From an uncultured Proteiniphilum sp. (GTDB taxonomy: Bacteria > Bacteroidota > Bacteroidia > Bacteroidales > Dysgonomonadaceae), in assembly GCA_927407015.1 (NCBI GenBank), contig CAKMJT010000029.1, forward strand, positions 124,001-188,000: a DNA stretch of 64,000 nt. The letters are read 5' to 3'. The translations under genes and the position numbers were made by a program. Under the pieces are notes generated by a model. The model did no database searches. It worked only from the letters and a program-made list of their open reading frames with translations, and was not told the DNA's origin. Of the stretch, positions 50,434 through 61,132 are shown piece by piece. The first letter of the stretch is position 1; every line of letters begins with the position of its first letter.

Positions 50434-51369
50434 TCAGGCTTCGTTCCACTGTTTTCGAAGCAACTCCAGCGCAGCGGGGACAACCACTTCGCGTACACCC
50501 TGACAACCGCACTCGAAGCTGACGTACTTGTCGTAGCCCAGCATCTTGAGTCCTTTGAATCCATTCACGTAGTTATCGGCTTCCCCATCCTCACCGGGCA
50601 TGCTGCGGCGTTTGCGGCTGGCTACATGCACGTGCTGCAGCTGTTCACCTGCGGAGACGAAAGCACCCATGTCGGAGTTCTCCTCCCAGGTCATGTGCCA
50701 GAAATCACCCATGCACTTCACACCAGCGTTGTTTATATCGCGGCAGATGGATGCGGCATCACCCACCTGACGGAGGTAGAACGCCTCTTTGCGATTGAGG
50801 GGCTCCAGTATGACCGTGGTACCGTGCTCATGCGCCAGGGTCCCCATCTCGGCGAACTGCTCACAGAGAAAATCGCGTGTCTCCTGTGTGTGCGGCATCA
50901 CGGGTACCTGTCTGTTAAAGGCAGGTACAATGATCACCCCGGTGGAACCCAATTCACCCGCGGCGATGATCAGTTCGGTCATCGTGTCGCGACACTGTTT
51001 GCGGATTGCAGGGTCGGTGGAAAGGATAAAACCGTCGAAGCCGGCACAAACCGCACTCACTTTTATATTGCGCCCCCTGAGGGCCTCTTTCATCTCCTGT
51101 TTTCTCGCGAGCAGGGCTTTGCCATGCGGTTCAAAGCCCACCACTCCGTGTGCTTCCATAAAATCGAACTTCTCTTGCAAGGTTTTCCCGGGAGCAGTTC
51201 CTTCCTGAAAAGAAATATTCAGTTTCGCCTTGGCCGCAAGGTCTTTCCCTTTTGCCGGTACCGGTCCTTGTCCGGTTTTCGAGGATGCAAACGAGTTGCA
51301 TCCTCCGATAACCATGGCTGCGGATCCGGCAAGAGAGGTCATCAAAAATTTTCTCCTGTCGATTGTCAT
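50434..51369 (-). CDS. Sugar phosphate isomerase/epimerase (hydroxypyruvate isomerase-like TIM barrel), Tat-lipoprotein signal
   Basis: DRRKFLMTSLAGSAAMVIGGC N-terminus; VILEPLNRKEAFYLRQVGDAASICRDINNAGVKCMGDFWHM. Confidence 0.88.
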   Translation of the reverse strand: MTIDRRKFLMTSLAGSAAMVIGGCNSFASSKTGQGPVPAKGKDLAAKAKLNISFQEGTAPGKTLQEKFDFMEAHGVVGFEPHGKALLARKQEMKEALRGRNIKVSAVCAGFDGFILSTDPAIRKQCRDTMTELIIAAGELGSTGVIIVPAFNRQVPVMPHTQETRDFLCEQFAEMGTLAHEHGTTVILEPLNRKEAFYLRQVGDAASICRDINNAGVKCMGDFWHMTWEENSDMGAFVSAGEQLQHVHVASRKRRSMPGEDGEADNYVNGFKGLKMLGYDKYVSFECGCQGVREVVVPAALELLRKQWNEA

Positions 51370-51381
51370 AATTTTCGCTGT

Positions 51382-52764
51382 TTATTTTTTCGCACTTCCC
51401 GGTACTGGTACATTGAATCCCGACATATCCATCTTGCCGATGTTCAGGTCGGCAGGTGTATAATCCAGCGGCGATGCGGTCACCGCGTCCCATGTCGTTT
51501 CCTGTCCCGTGTATGCCGACTCACGTCCCATGATGGCAGCCATATTGGAGACAGCCGTTTCCGAGGCCAGTTCGATGGGTTTGTTCCCGCGTATGCAGTT
51601 GATCAGGTTCACGTGTTCCAGTGTATAGGGATCGGTCTGTGTAAAACTGGTTTTTTCGGCTTCACCGTCATATTCCCAGATCACATTACCGGCGAGATCC
51701 TTGATCACATGTCCGCCGTTGCTCGACCAGGAGCCTTTGGTGCCCTGGATGAACTCGCTCACATTGTTGGCACATCCGTCGATCTGACGGCACATGCTGT
51801 GCATATGAATGCCGTTCTCCATGGTGAAGTCGATGCTGAAGTTATCGTACTGGTCACCGGTAACACGCCGATGACGGGAACCGAAGCCTACTGCACTCAC
51901 CGGTTTCAGGCCTGAGAACCAGGTGAACACATCAATGTTGTGCACATGCTGTTCCACGATATGATCGCCTGAGAGCCATTTCCAGTTCACCCAGTCACGC
52001 ACCATATATTCAAAATCGTTCCACTGCGGCTGACGGTCGCGATACCACAGCATGCTCTGGTTCCAGTAAACAGTACCTCCGGTTATTTCACCAATAGCAC
52101 CGTTCATGATCTGTTTGTATGATTCCACGTAACTGCGCTGATGGTGACGCTGTGTTCCGGTAACGACGCTCAGGCTCTTGGCCTGTGCCTGTTTGGCGGT
52201 AGCTATAAGGGTACGATAGCCTGCAGCATCTACACAGATCGGTTTTTCCAGGAAGCAGTGTTTATTCTTTTCCACCGCATATTTGAAATGTTCGGCACGG
52301 AAGAAGGGGGGTGTAGCATCGATGAGGATATCAATATCACTGTCAATCACCTGTTTGTATGCATCCAGACCGACAAAACGTTTGTCAGCAGGGATATCTA
52401 TATTTTTATCCGATTTCAGTTTGTCGGCAAGGCCATCCACTCTGTCCTGAAACACATCACCCAAAGCCACAATGGTCACACCATTGGCAGCATTCAAAAA
52501 GTTCATGGCTGCACCCGAACCGCGACCACCGCATCCAACGACACCGGCTTTCAACTCTTTGCCATCGGCTGCCAAATCAGGAAGCTCGGGAATATAATAG
52601 CTGCCTGGTTCTTTCAAAGGAGCATTTGCGCCTTTTCCCTTTTCTGTTCCACCACTACAGGATGTGAATAAGCCTGCAGAGCCTGTTCCAATTACACCTA
52701 CAGCTCCTGCCACGGCTGAAGCTTTCAGAAATGATCTTCTGGTTACATTGTTCTCTTTTTTCAT
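51382..52764 (-). CDS. Gfo/Idh/MocA family oxidoreductase with Tat/lipoprotein signal
   Basis: TRRSFLKASAVAGAVGVIGTGSAGLFTSC; KAGVVGCGGRGSGAAMNFL; HCFLEKPICVDAAGYRTL; SGDHIVEQHVHNIDVFTWF. Confidence 0.92.
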   Translation of the reverse strand: MKKENNVTRRSFLKASAVAGAVGVIGTGSAGLFTSCSGGTEKGKGANAPLKEPGSYYIPELPDLAADGKELKAGVVGCGGRGSGAAMNFLNAANGVTIVALGDVFQDRVDGLADKLKSDKNIDIPADKRFVGLDAYKQVIDSDIDILIDATPPFFRAEHFKYAVEKNKHCFLEKPICVDAAGYRTLIATAKQAQAKSLSVVTGTQRHHQRSYVESYKQIMNGAIGEITGGTVYWNQSMLWYRDRQPQWNDFEYMVRDWVNWKWLSGDHIVEQHVHNIDVFTWFSGLKPVSAVGFGSRHRRVTGDQYDNFSIDFTMENGIHMHSMCRQIDGCANNVSEFIQGTKGSWSSNGGHVIKDLAGNVIWEYDGEAEKTSFTQTDPYTLEHVNLINCIRGNKPIELASETAVSNMAAIMGRESAYTGQETTWDAVTASPLDYTPADLNIGKMDMSGFNVPVPGSAKK

Positions 52765-52808
52765 TTGTTTAAAATATTAAGAATAAATAAAGTGTATGTT
52801 TTTCTGTT

Positions 52809-54389
52809 TCAATTCACGTTGATGGATGAGTCGGGCTTACACACCACGCGGAAACCAACACCTTTGATATCGGAATACCACCAGATGCTCTTGGGTTGTT
52901 GCGGATCGGTTTTCAGCCAGGCATCGTGCAGGGTATGGGCCCGGCCGGCACTCCGTACATCGGCTGCATCGGAGGTATAATTTCCACCGCGCACCACCCA
53001 CTCATCACCCTGTGTCACCAAAGGATCACGGGTTTCACCCGTGCGTTTACCGTACGCCTCCGGGTCATACTTGTCGGCCGTATACTCCATCACATTTCCC
53101 AGCATGTTTCTCAATCCGTAGGGATTGGACAAAACGACTGAGGGCGGTTGTGTGCGGCTGTCGCTGTTCTTGTCGTACACGACATAGGCGCTGATACTGT
53201 CGGTTTTCGGTTTGAAGATGTTTCGCATAAAACCGTGATCGGAGAAATCTTTCGGGCTACCCGGGAAGAAATAGGCTGTTTCTTTACCACCACGGGCGGC
53301 ATACTCCCACTCCGCCTCGGTGGGCAGGCGGTATTTCTTGCCTGTTTTCGCTGATAACCACTGGCAGTATGTCTCAGCTGCATAATGGGTCATCGTGATG
53401 GCCGGGCGATCGCCCTGTCCCCATCCCTGATCGGGATAACCGAAAGGAGGTGTGGGCCCGGAAATGGCGTCAACCCCCATGGCAGTGAGGTTATTCTCGT
53501 ATACCATCTCGGGCGGGGTGCGTCCCTCACTCATTGTTTCGGCATAAAAAGCCCAGTACTGATCCCAGGTAGTCTCCACTTCAGCCATAAAAAAAGGACT
53601 GACCGTGACCTCATGCTGCGGTGATTCGTCCGGGTTACGGAAAGGCTCCTTCTCCGGACTTCCCATTTTGAAGGTGCCTCCTTTAATTGCCCGCATCAGA
53701 AAAGAGACAGCTGTCCCGGGAATCTGTTCGTGATAGTCGGCAAAGGTACTTACCGGTGTGGCTTCCTTAAAATAGAGACTAGTATCCACCGCGTAGGAAA
53801 CCGACATTCCCGGAATACCCACCATCTGTCCATGGGCATAATTGGGATTGTAATGCCCCACATCAAGGTGACAGCTGATACATTGCAGATCAAGCTTTTC
53901 GGCATTTTCCTCGTAATAGAGATGCGCAGTGATGCCATCGTCGGTGACTCCTTCGGGAAAAAGGTTCTGGTGACATTTTACACACGATTTATTGGGAATA
54001 TACTTCACGGCATTTTCCAGTTCCGATTTTTTATCCCAGTCTATATCGGCGGTGTCCTTGGTGAGGTAACCCCATACATCACGTGCCCCCAGCACAAGCT
54101 TGGCTGAATAATGTTCCCATGTATTGTCCTTCGGAGGCAGATGACAATCCACGCAATTCACCATAACCCCGCTACCGTTGTTCACATGCGTCGACAGTTT
54201 CCAACTGTCCTCTGCATGCGGGTGCACGTGGCACATCATGCACGATTCGTTGGTGGAGAAATAGACCGAGGTCTGATATAGTGCTGCGATAAAAATGACT
54301 CCTATGATGATTCCTGTAAGGAGGAAGAATCCTTTACGCTGAAAAAAATGTTTGTTTGTTTGGTTGCTGTTTTTTGGCTTTCTGGACAT
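52809..54389 (-). CDS. NapC/NirT (NrfH-like) multiheme cytochrome c fused to SUMF1/FGE-like domain
   Basis: Heme motifs CMMCH, CVDCH, CVKCH, CISCH in the N-terminal half; C-terminal FKMGSPEKEPFRNPDESPQHEVTVSPFFMAEVETTWDQYWAF...RLPTEAEWEYAARGG...GNVMEYTAD...WVVRGGNY. Confidence 0.88.
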   Translation of the reverse strand: MSRKPKNSNQTNKHFFQRKGFFLLTGIIIGVIFIAALYQTSVYFSTNESCMMCHVHPHAEDSWKLSTHVNNGSGVMVNCVDCHLPPKDNTWEHYSAKLVLGARDVWGYLTKDTADIDWDKKSELENAVKYIPNKSCVKCHQNLFPEGVTDDGITAHLYYEENAEKLDLQCISCHLDVGHYNPNYAHGQMVGIPGMSVSYAVDTSLYFKEATPVSTFADYHEQIPGTAVSFLMRAIKGGTFKMGSPEKEPFRNPDESPQHEVTVSPFFMAEVETTWDQYWAFYAETMSEGRTPPEMVYENNLTAMGVDAISGPTPPFGYPDQGWGQGDRPAITMTHYAAETYCQWLSAKTGKKYRLPTEAEWEYAARGGKETAYFFPGSPKDFSDHGFMRNIFKPKTDSISAYVVYDKNSDSRTQPPSVVLSNPYGLRNMLGNVMEYTADKYDPEAYGKRTGETRDPLVTQGDEWVVRGGNYTSDAADVRSAGRAHTLHDAWLKTDPQQPKSIWWYSDIKGVGFRVVCKPDSSINVN

Positions 54390-54614
54390 TACTGTTCTTG
54401 ATATGAAATAGTAAGTAATTGATTATATCTATTAGATATAGGGAATTGCCTATAAAAGTACGAATTTTTATGATAAATGAAAAGATAAATGGATAAAATG
54501 CACTTGATGACCAAAATATTCCTGCACAGGGCTCACCGGAATCTGAAATGGGTATGAGTGATTCAAGGAATGCCGGGGAAAGGATGACTCCCCGGCATAT
54601 CCAACCTCCATACA

Positions 54615-56480
54615 TTATTCTCCGTATCCGGGGTTTTGAATCAGGTTCGTATTCCGTTGAATCTCATCCCTGTGAATAGGCAGATAATAACACTTATCCA
54701 CCCATTTCCTGTTCTCCTGCAACAGGGGCACCACACGGTACTGATAGGTCCATTTTGATTCATCGTAGGTGGCTTTGGCCTGTTTGGGAACACCTGCTTT
54801 CAGCATACCGGTAATCCTGATCCCATTCAGGCTGTTGAGACCGGGAGCCTGCGGAGCAATCATCCATCTTCTCACATCCCAGTACCTGTGTTCCTCAAAA
54901 AAGAACTCCAGCCGGCGTTCATTCTGATATATCCTCCTCAGTTCAGCCTTGTCGGCAGTGGTCACCGCCGGCAGGTTCACATTGGCACGGATCCCGTTCA
55001 GGTATTGCTTCGCTTCATCCAGCTCACCCAGTTCGATACATGCTTCGATGTAATCGTAGTAGACTTCGGATAGACGGATGAACGGGAACACCGCATTGAT
55101 GTAGTTGCGGTGATCACCCTTCGCCGGATTGATGAACTTCTTCAGATAATAGCCGGTATAGGTGGCATTCCAGTTCTCACCACCCCCTTCACGGGTATCC
55201 ATGCCGGCGTGTAAATCGGTACTGGCGGGATCGAGCTGGTAATAACCGGTCTGTATCCTGCCTGTGGGTTCTTCGGCTGCATAATCTGAAGGTCGTTGTA
55301 TCCACTGCATCCCGTCATACATGATGGTGGCATAAAAACGGGCCTCCCTGTTCTTGTATGGTGCTGCAGCATGGGCGGGATTGTTCCAGCTGAAACGGCT
55401 TCCGTCAGCCATCAGAAATGCATCAACGGCATCCTGTACCGGTGTATTACCTCCCCAGGCATGGTAGCCGCTCGGGCCGTTGAACAACGGCATTCTTCCG
55501 CCACTCTCCTGCTTGGTGTCGATGAAATAACGGGAGAAGATATGGTCAGGGCTATCCTTGGTGAAGAAAGACCATATCTGTTCTGCTTTCGCTTCATTGG
55601 TGAGTCCGGGGCCTCCAAAAGTGGGGATGGCATGTCCCAGGGGGTTATCCATCAGATCCCTGGCTGCGGCCTTCACGGCGTTCCATCGGTCTGTTCTGGA
55701 TCCTTTCGTATAAAACAACAGTTCCTTGTTGGCATAAGCAGCGAAAATGGGTGTTTTGGTAGTAGCCGTGGCCTCGTCGTGCAGGTCACTGGCAGCATCG
55801 GTGAGCACCCTCACTTTAAGCGCTTTCACGGCCGCCAGTGTGGCACGTCCCTTATCGGTATTTGCGAAGGTTCTGTCCTTCAGCAAGATGGCAGCCTCAT
55901 CCAGATCGGAGAGGATCTGGGCAATACAATCATCATACGAAGCCCGGGGGATTAAAAAATCTTCCTGTGCATCGGTCAGTTGTGTTACCCGCAGCTGAAG
56001 GGGTACACCACCGTGTGCCCGTGTAAGGCGATGGTAGAAATAGGCACGCAGGAAGTAGGCCTCTCCCTTTAACTGCATCTTGTTGTTATCATCGAATGTT
56101 GCTTCATCCACATTCTCAATAAAATCGTTACAGGAACGGATATTCCGGTAGAGTCTGGCCCATTGGTGTCCGCTCTGCGTCTTGGCGAACCAGCCTAAAT
56201 TCACATCCGTTACAGCTCCTGCATTGGTTTCCCTGAATTCACGCCCGTGGGTGAACAACGCCTCATCGGTGGCAGAGGCCTGCAGCTCTTCGGTAAAACC
56301 TGCATCCTGAAAGGTGAAGTAGATATCATACATATATGCTTTAGCCAGGCTGGCCTCTTTCCAGATATCATCAGCCGTGATTTCCGTCTGCGGTTTTGTA
56401 TCCATAAAATCGGCATTACATGCCACCAGCAGTGTTGAAACCGAAAGCAATAAAATGAAATGTAAACTATATTTTTTCAT
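54615..56480 (-). CDS. SusD/RagB family nutrient-binding outer membrane lipoprotein
   Basis: MKKYSLHFILLLSVSTLLVACNADFMDTKPQTEITADDIWK...RAYFYHRLTRAHGGVPL...YQNERRLEFFFEEHRYWDVRRW. Confidence 0.95.
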   Translation of the reverse strand: MKKYSLHFILLLSVSTLLVACNADFMDTKPQTEITADDIWKEASLAKAYMYDIYFTFQDAGFTEELQASATDEALFTHGREFRETNAGAVTDVNLGWFAKTQSGHQWARLYRNIRSCNDFIENVDEATFDDNNKMQLKGEAYFLRAYFYHRLTRAHGGVPLQLRVTQLTDAQEDFLIPRASYDDCIAQILSDLDEAAILLKDRTFANTDKGRATLAAVKALKVRVLTDAASDLHDEATATTKTPIFAAYANKELLFYTKGSRTDRWNAVKAAARDLMDNPLGHAIPTFGGPGLTNEAKAEQIWSFFTKDSPDHIFSRYFIDTKQESGGRMPLFNGPSGYHAWGGNTPVQDAVDAFLMADGSRFSWNNPAHAAAPYKNREARFYATIMYDGMQWIQRPSDYAAEEPTGRIQTGYYQLDPASTDLHAGMDTREGGGENWNATYTGYYLKKFINPAKGDHRNYINAVFPFIRLSEVYYDYIEACIELGELDEAKQYLNGIRANVNLPAVTTADKAELRRIYQNERRLEFFFEEHRYWDVRRWMIAPQAPGLNSLNGIRITGMLKAGVPKQAKATYDESKWTYQYRVVPLLQENRKWVDKCYYLPIHRDEIQRNTNLIQNPGYGE

Positions 56481-56618
56481 AGGATTAAAACTATTTATGA
56501 TCAATATATCGTATGGAAATCGAAGATTGGACGGAGTGAACCCGCTAACACATCTTCCTGAGAGTGAATGATCTTTATACTCATTACACACGATACTATT
56601 TATTGAATCGTTACATTT

Positions 56619-59600
56619 TTAGAAAGTCAATGAAAATCCCAGATTGATCACCTTCGACAAAGGGTAATAAACGGCGTTCGTACTTGTACTCTCAGGGTCC
56701 AGATCATGTGCATTGGTCATGGTGAACAGGTTCACCCCGTTCAGATAGATACGTCCGCGGGAGAAGAATTTCGTGCTCTCCATGATTTGTTTGGGAACAT
56801 TGTATCCCACCTCCAGGTTCTTTAATCTGATGTAATTGGTACTCATCATCCAATAGGTGTTGCTTGCACCCGTGCCGCTGTCCCAGTAATACTTGGCGCG
56901 AGCGTGCACGCGCGGATGCACACTGCTTGGATTGTCTACCGACCAGTGGTTATCATAGACATATTTCGAATAGTTGCCTATTTCTCCGGAGTCGAAATAT
57001 AGTTTTGTCCATGCATCGGCAGCTCCCTGGAAGAGAACGGTCAGGTCGAAATTTCTGTACTGGAAAAAGGAGTTAAGGCCGTATGTCCATTTAGGTTCAT
57101 TGGTCTTATTGTACCTTTTCCTGTCATCTGGTGTAATCTTATTGTCACCATTGATGTCCTTGAATTTCATGTCACCGGGCTGCAGACCTTCGTCGCTGGT
57201 AATGCCATCGTAATTGGGACGGTTTGCGGTATCATTGATTTCTGCCCAGTCTTTGAAGACGCCATCATACTCATAATACAGGCTGGTATTCATCGGATAA
57301 CCGGTAGATTTCTGCCAGTCGGGAGCACCGGGCGATTCATCCCAGAAGACAATCGTATTTTTGGCATAACCACCGGAGAAACTGACATTATACCGGAAGT
57401 CCCTGCCAACAGCATCGTTCCACTCCAGTTTCCAGTCGAATCCGGTATTATCCACCTTTCCGATGTTCTCGGCCGGCAGCGTAAGGCCTGCAGTCTGAGG
57501 GATGGACGCGTTTCTTCTCCACAGGATGTTGGACCGTTTGTTGTAGAAGTAGTCAAACTCGAAATACAACCGATTGTTCAATGTGCGTCCTTCCAGTCCC
57601 ACGTTAAAGTTGTTGGCTCTTTCCCATGTGATGTTGGGGTTGGGAAAGCGACTGATTCTCAACCCTTTCTCGTCCTGATTATTGACCACATAACCCCATT
57701 CATAGTAGTATGTCGGGAGAAACTGATACTCCCGCAGCTGGCCGTCGAACCAAACCTGGTCGTTACCCATCTGTCCCCAGGAAGCACGCACTTTGAAATA
57801 ATCGATAAAAGATAGATTCTCTTTCCAGAACTCCTCTTCAGAGAGCCTGTAGCCGAAGAGCACGCCGGGGAAGAACCCAAATCGGTTTTCTTTGGGGAAC
57901 ATATAGGAACCGTCGTAGCGCCATACAAACTCAGCCAGGTATTTTTCCTGGAAGTTGTAGGAAAAGCGGCCGAAGTAATTCATACGGGCACGGATCCAGT
58001 TATCGTTCCATCCGCCGCTGGTAGCGTTCTTCTCCTTATCGCCCCCGGCATTGAAATGATGCAGTGCGTTGGAGAGGAAATACCTTCTGTAACCGGCAAA
58101 GAACTCCTTATCGGAGGTATCTTTCTCCATACCGGCAAGGGCTACCAGCGCATGATCACCGAACTGTCTCTCATAATTGAGCAATGCGCCCAGCACCATG
58201 TTGGTCTGGTCGAATGAATTCATACTCAAACTGGGATCGGAATGGCTGGGATAACTCAGCGCCTTGGTGAGCAGGGGTGTCACACCATCCTCTTCGTAGG
58301 TTTTATAATCCCATGTGTAGAGGTACCATGGTTCAAACCATGTCTTGGTCTGACCGAATGATTTGTCGTAGGCAACATTGGCAACCAGCTTCAGTCCTTC
58401 AATCCAGGGCTGTGTCACCTCTACGCTTCCCGTTGTCTGGATATAATATCGTTTGTCGTGCGTGTAACCGGTCTGGTCGGTAACAGCCACGACAGGATTC
58501 CGACCGTACTCCTGTGCCGGACCGGGCAGGCCGTTGGGCCAGTAAGCAGGGTCAGTAGGCCTGCCCCGGGCTGTGAACCACAGCAGATCACCGGCACCCT
58601 GACTGGGGAAGTTACGGTTTTCCTGCCGTCCCATCAAACCCACGCTGGCCTTGATCCATTCATTCAACTGCGCATCCAGGTTTATTCTCAGGTTATATTG
58701 CTTGTAGTTGTTGGCTGAATTGTGATAAAGGCCATCCTGGTACTTGTAACCGAAATTGGAAAAATACTGCAGAGTCTCGGTACCGCCGGATAGTTCAACA
58801 TTGTGCACGCTCTGCGGCGACCAGGGTTTGAAAGTCTCTTTGTACCAGTCCGTATCCGGATAACGCCAGGGATCAGAACCTTCCCTGTACTTCTGTATCT
58901 CTTCCTCTGTTTTCCAGGGTTCAGAGACGACATCGGGCAGGCCGGTATTGGGATTCATCAACCCGTCGTTCACGATCAGTTCATTTCTTAATTCCGCATA
59001 CTCGGCGGCATTGCTCATCCTGGGCAATATGGTGGGCTGAGCCCATCCCTGGTTGAAGGAATAGGTCAGCTCGGGTTTCTGGCCCGTGGTTCCTTTTTTC
59101 GTTGTGATCAGGATGACACCGTTGGCCGCTCTGGCGCCATAGATAGCGGCTGAGGCATCTTTCAGCACCGAGATGGTTTCGATCTCATTGGGATCGAGCC
59201 GGTCCAGCCCGCCCGCCCTGGCGGCTACCCCATCGATAACGACCAGCGGATCGTTATTACCGAGCGTATTGGATCCCCTGATGCGAATCGTTGATCCGTC
59301 GTAACCGGGTTCTCCCGAGCGTTGCAGCGTGATCACCCCAGGCATACGTCCGGCAATGGCATTGGAGAGGTTGGCAACGGGTGATTTGATCAGCTCATCG
59401 CCCTTCACGGAGGATACGGACCCGGTGACGGTTTCCTTTTTTTGGATGCCGTAACCCACGACCACTACCTCGTCCATCATTCTCAAATCCTCTTTCAGGG
59501 TCTGGTTGATGGTAGTCTGGTTACCGACGGTCACTTCTGCGGAGAGATAGCCGATATAGGAAAAAACCAGCACCGAGCCGGCACCCGGAACTTCTAAAGC

Positions 59601-59822
59601 ATACGCACCATCCGCGTCGGTAACAGTACCGGTGGATGTGCCTTTTACGATAACATTCACTCCAATCAATGGCTCTCCTGTTTCATCACTGACTGTTCCC
59701 TTCACATTGATCTGCGCTGATAAAGAGAAGGAACAGAGGATAAGAAACAGAAACACTAAAAATTTCAAAGAGTTTGCTGCAAACTCACTTTGTAAGTTGA
59801 AATGTGTTGATTCTTTTTTCAT
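56619..59822 (-). CDS. SusC/RagA family TonB-linked outer membrane protein
   Basis: CarboxypepD_reg-like N-terminus (GTVSDETGEPLIGVNVIVKGTSTGTVTDADGAYAL), VVGYGIQKKETVTGSVSSVKGDEL, RIRGSNTLGNNDPLVVIDG, C-terminal LGFSLTF. Confidence 0.97.
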   Translation of the reverse strand: MKKESTHFNLQSEFAANSLKFLVFLFLILCSFSLSAQINVKGTVSDETGEPLIGVNVIVKGTSTGTVTDADGAYALEVPGAGSVLVFSYIGYLSAEVTVGNQTTINQTLKEDLRMMDEVVVVGYGIQKKETVTGSVSSVKGDELIKSPVANLSNAIAGRMPGVITLQRSGEPGYDGSTIRIRGSNTLGNNDPLVVIDGVAARAGGLDRLDPNEIETISVLKDASAAIYGARAANGVILITTKKGTTGQKPELTYSFNQGWAQPTILPRMSNAAEYAELRNELIVNDGLMNPNTGLPDVVSEPWKTEEEIQKYREGSDPWRYPDTDWYKETFKPWSPQSVHNVELSGGTETLQYFSNFGYKYQDGLYHNSANNYKQYNLRINLDAQLNEWIKASVGLMGRQENRNFPSQGAGDLLWFTARGRPTDPAYWPNGLPGPAQEYGRNPVVAVTDQTGYTHDKRYYIQTTGSVEVTQPWIEGLKLVANVAYDKSFGQTKTWFEPWYLYTWDYKTYEEDGVTPLLTKALSYPSHSDPSLSMNSFDQTNMVLGALLNYERQFGDHALVALAGMEKDTSDKEFFAGYRRYFLSNALHHFNAGGDKEKNATSGGWNDNWIRARMNYFGRFSYNFQEKYLAEFVWRYDGSYMFPKENRFGFFPGVLFGYRLSEEEFWKENLSFIDYFKVRASWGQMGNDQVWFDGQLREYQFLPTYYYEWGYVVNNQDEKGLRISRFPNPNITWERANNFNVGLEGRTLNNRLYFEFDYFYNKRSNILWRRNASIPQTAGLTLPAENIGKVDNTGFDWKLEWNDAVGRDFRYNVSFSGGYAKNTIVFWDESPGAPDWQKSTGYPMNTSLYYEYDGVFKDWAEINDTANRPNYDGITSDEGLQPGDMKFKDINGDNKITPDDRKRYNKTNEPKWTYGLNSFFQYRNFDLTVLFQGAADAWTKLYFDSGEIGNYSKYVYDNHWSVDNPSSVHPRVHARAKYYWDSGTGASNTYWMMSTNYIRLKNLEVGYNVPKQIMESTKFFSRGRIYLNGVNLFTMTNAHDLDPESTSTNAVYYPLSKVINLGFSLTF

Positions 59823-59925
59823 GTTTGCTGTAATAAAATAATAGGTTTTGCATTACTTTCACTCAATATGCATCAGTGTGCATCACAATGCGCTTTACTT
59901 TTCATCTAATCATAGACATTCAGTT

Positions 59926-61132
59926 TTAATGGTTTATTTTTTCTTGTTTATACTTCAGATTTTCACGGAATAACAAGACAAATCCCAATGTGAAAATAAT
60001 TGTCATTATCAAAGGCACCATCCAGATAGATGTCCAGTTATAGACATTCTGAACACTATAATGATCGACAATATTACCGGCTACCAGCGTCCCAGTATAT
60101 TTACCCACACCGTAAGTTGCAAATGTGATGAGACCCTGCGCGGCATTTCTCAAAGACGCCGGAGCTTTTTCATCCACATACAGTTGGCCTGTAACAAAGA
60201 AAAAAGTGAAACAGAAGCCATGCAGGGGGAGGACGGTATAGAGGAAGGCTGTCTCTCCCGTGGATGCGCCCAGGCTAAAGAACCCGTACAGGATCATCCA
60301 AGGCAACCATAGCAGCCACGAGACTCCTCTTGTAGCGTAGTCTAACAAAGATAAAAGGGAACAGAAAGAGGAATATCACCTCCGTTATCTGCCCCAGACT
60401 CATGGCTGCAGCGGCATTTTCAATACCTTCATCCATGATGAAGAGGTTGGTGAATGAATCGTAGAATGCCAAAGGTATACAGATGAGTGCAGAGAAGATG
60501 AGCAACACCAGGAACGATCTGTCCCGGGTCAGCCTGAATGCATCAAAGCCCAGTATCTGGCCTATGGTCACCTTTTCGGTTGTTTTCACGGGTGCCTTGT
60601 AAGGCAGTATCAGCGCATTTAACCCTGCCAGAAAAGAGATGGCTGCCCCGATCAGAAAGGGAGTTGAAAAAGCTTCCAGGCTCATAGCGCTGATGATCAG
60701 TCCGGCAGTGATCCATCCAAATGACCCGAAGAGGCGAATCCTGGAGAACACTCCGGCAGGGTTGGTCAGGTTGGAGAAGGAGATGGATGTGGTGAGTGAC
60801 ATGGTGGGCATGAAGCATATACTGTAGAGCAGCATAACGGGAAAAAAAAGAGAAAACGATTCGATACGGGTGATCCAGATAAGCAACAGTGATCCAACGA
60901 TATTCAAAAAAGCCAGTACCCTGTTGGCGGAAAAAAACCGATCTGCAATCATCCCCACAATAACAGGAGAAATGATAGAGGCTATGGCAGCAGTGCTGTA
61001 GGCCAGACCTATCTGAATACCGCTAAATCCGAGTGTTTTACCCAGGTAGGTCCCCATGGTTACATACCATGAACCTTGAATGAAGAATTGAAAGAACATC
61101 ATGAAGGACAATTGCATCTTCTTGTTTTGCAT
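59926..61132 (-). pseudogene. Nucleoside:H+ symporter-like MFS transporter, disrupted by a single-nucleotide frameshift
   Basis: Frame A (60275-61132) ...FVRLRYKRSLVAAMVA|LDDPVRVL*. Frame B (59926-60348) ...|WMILYGFFSLGASTGETAFLYTVLPLHGFCFTFFFVTGQLYVDEKAP. One extra T in GCCTTGGATG. Confidence 0.8.

Noticed and set aside
59865-59890. ATGCATCAGTGTGCATCAC short direct repeats upstream of susC
   Set aside because: Too short and isolated to call a binding site or repeat family without comparative data.
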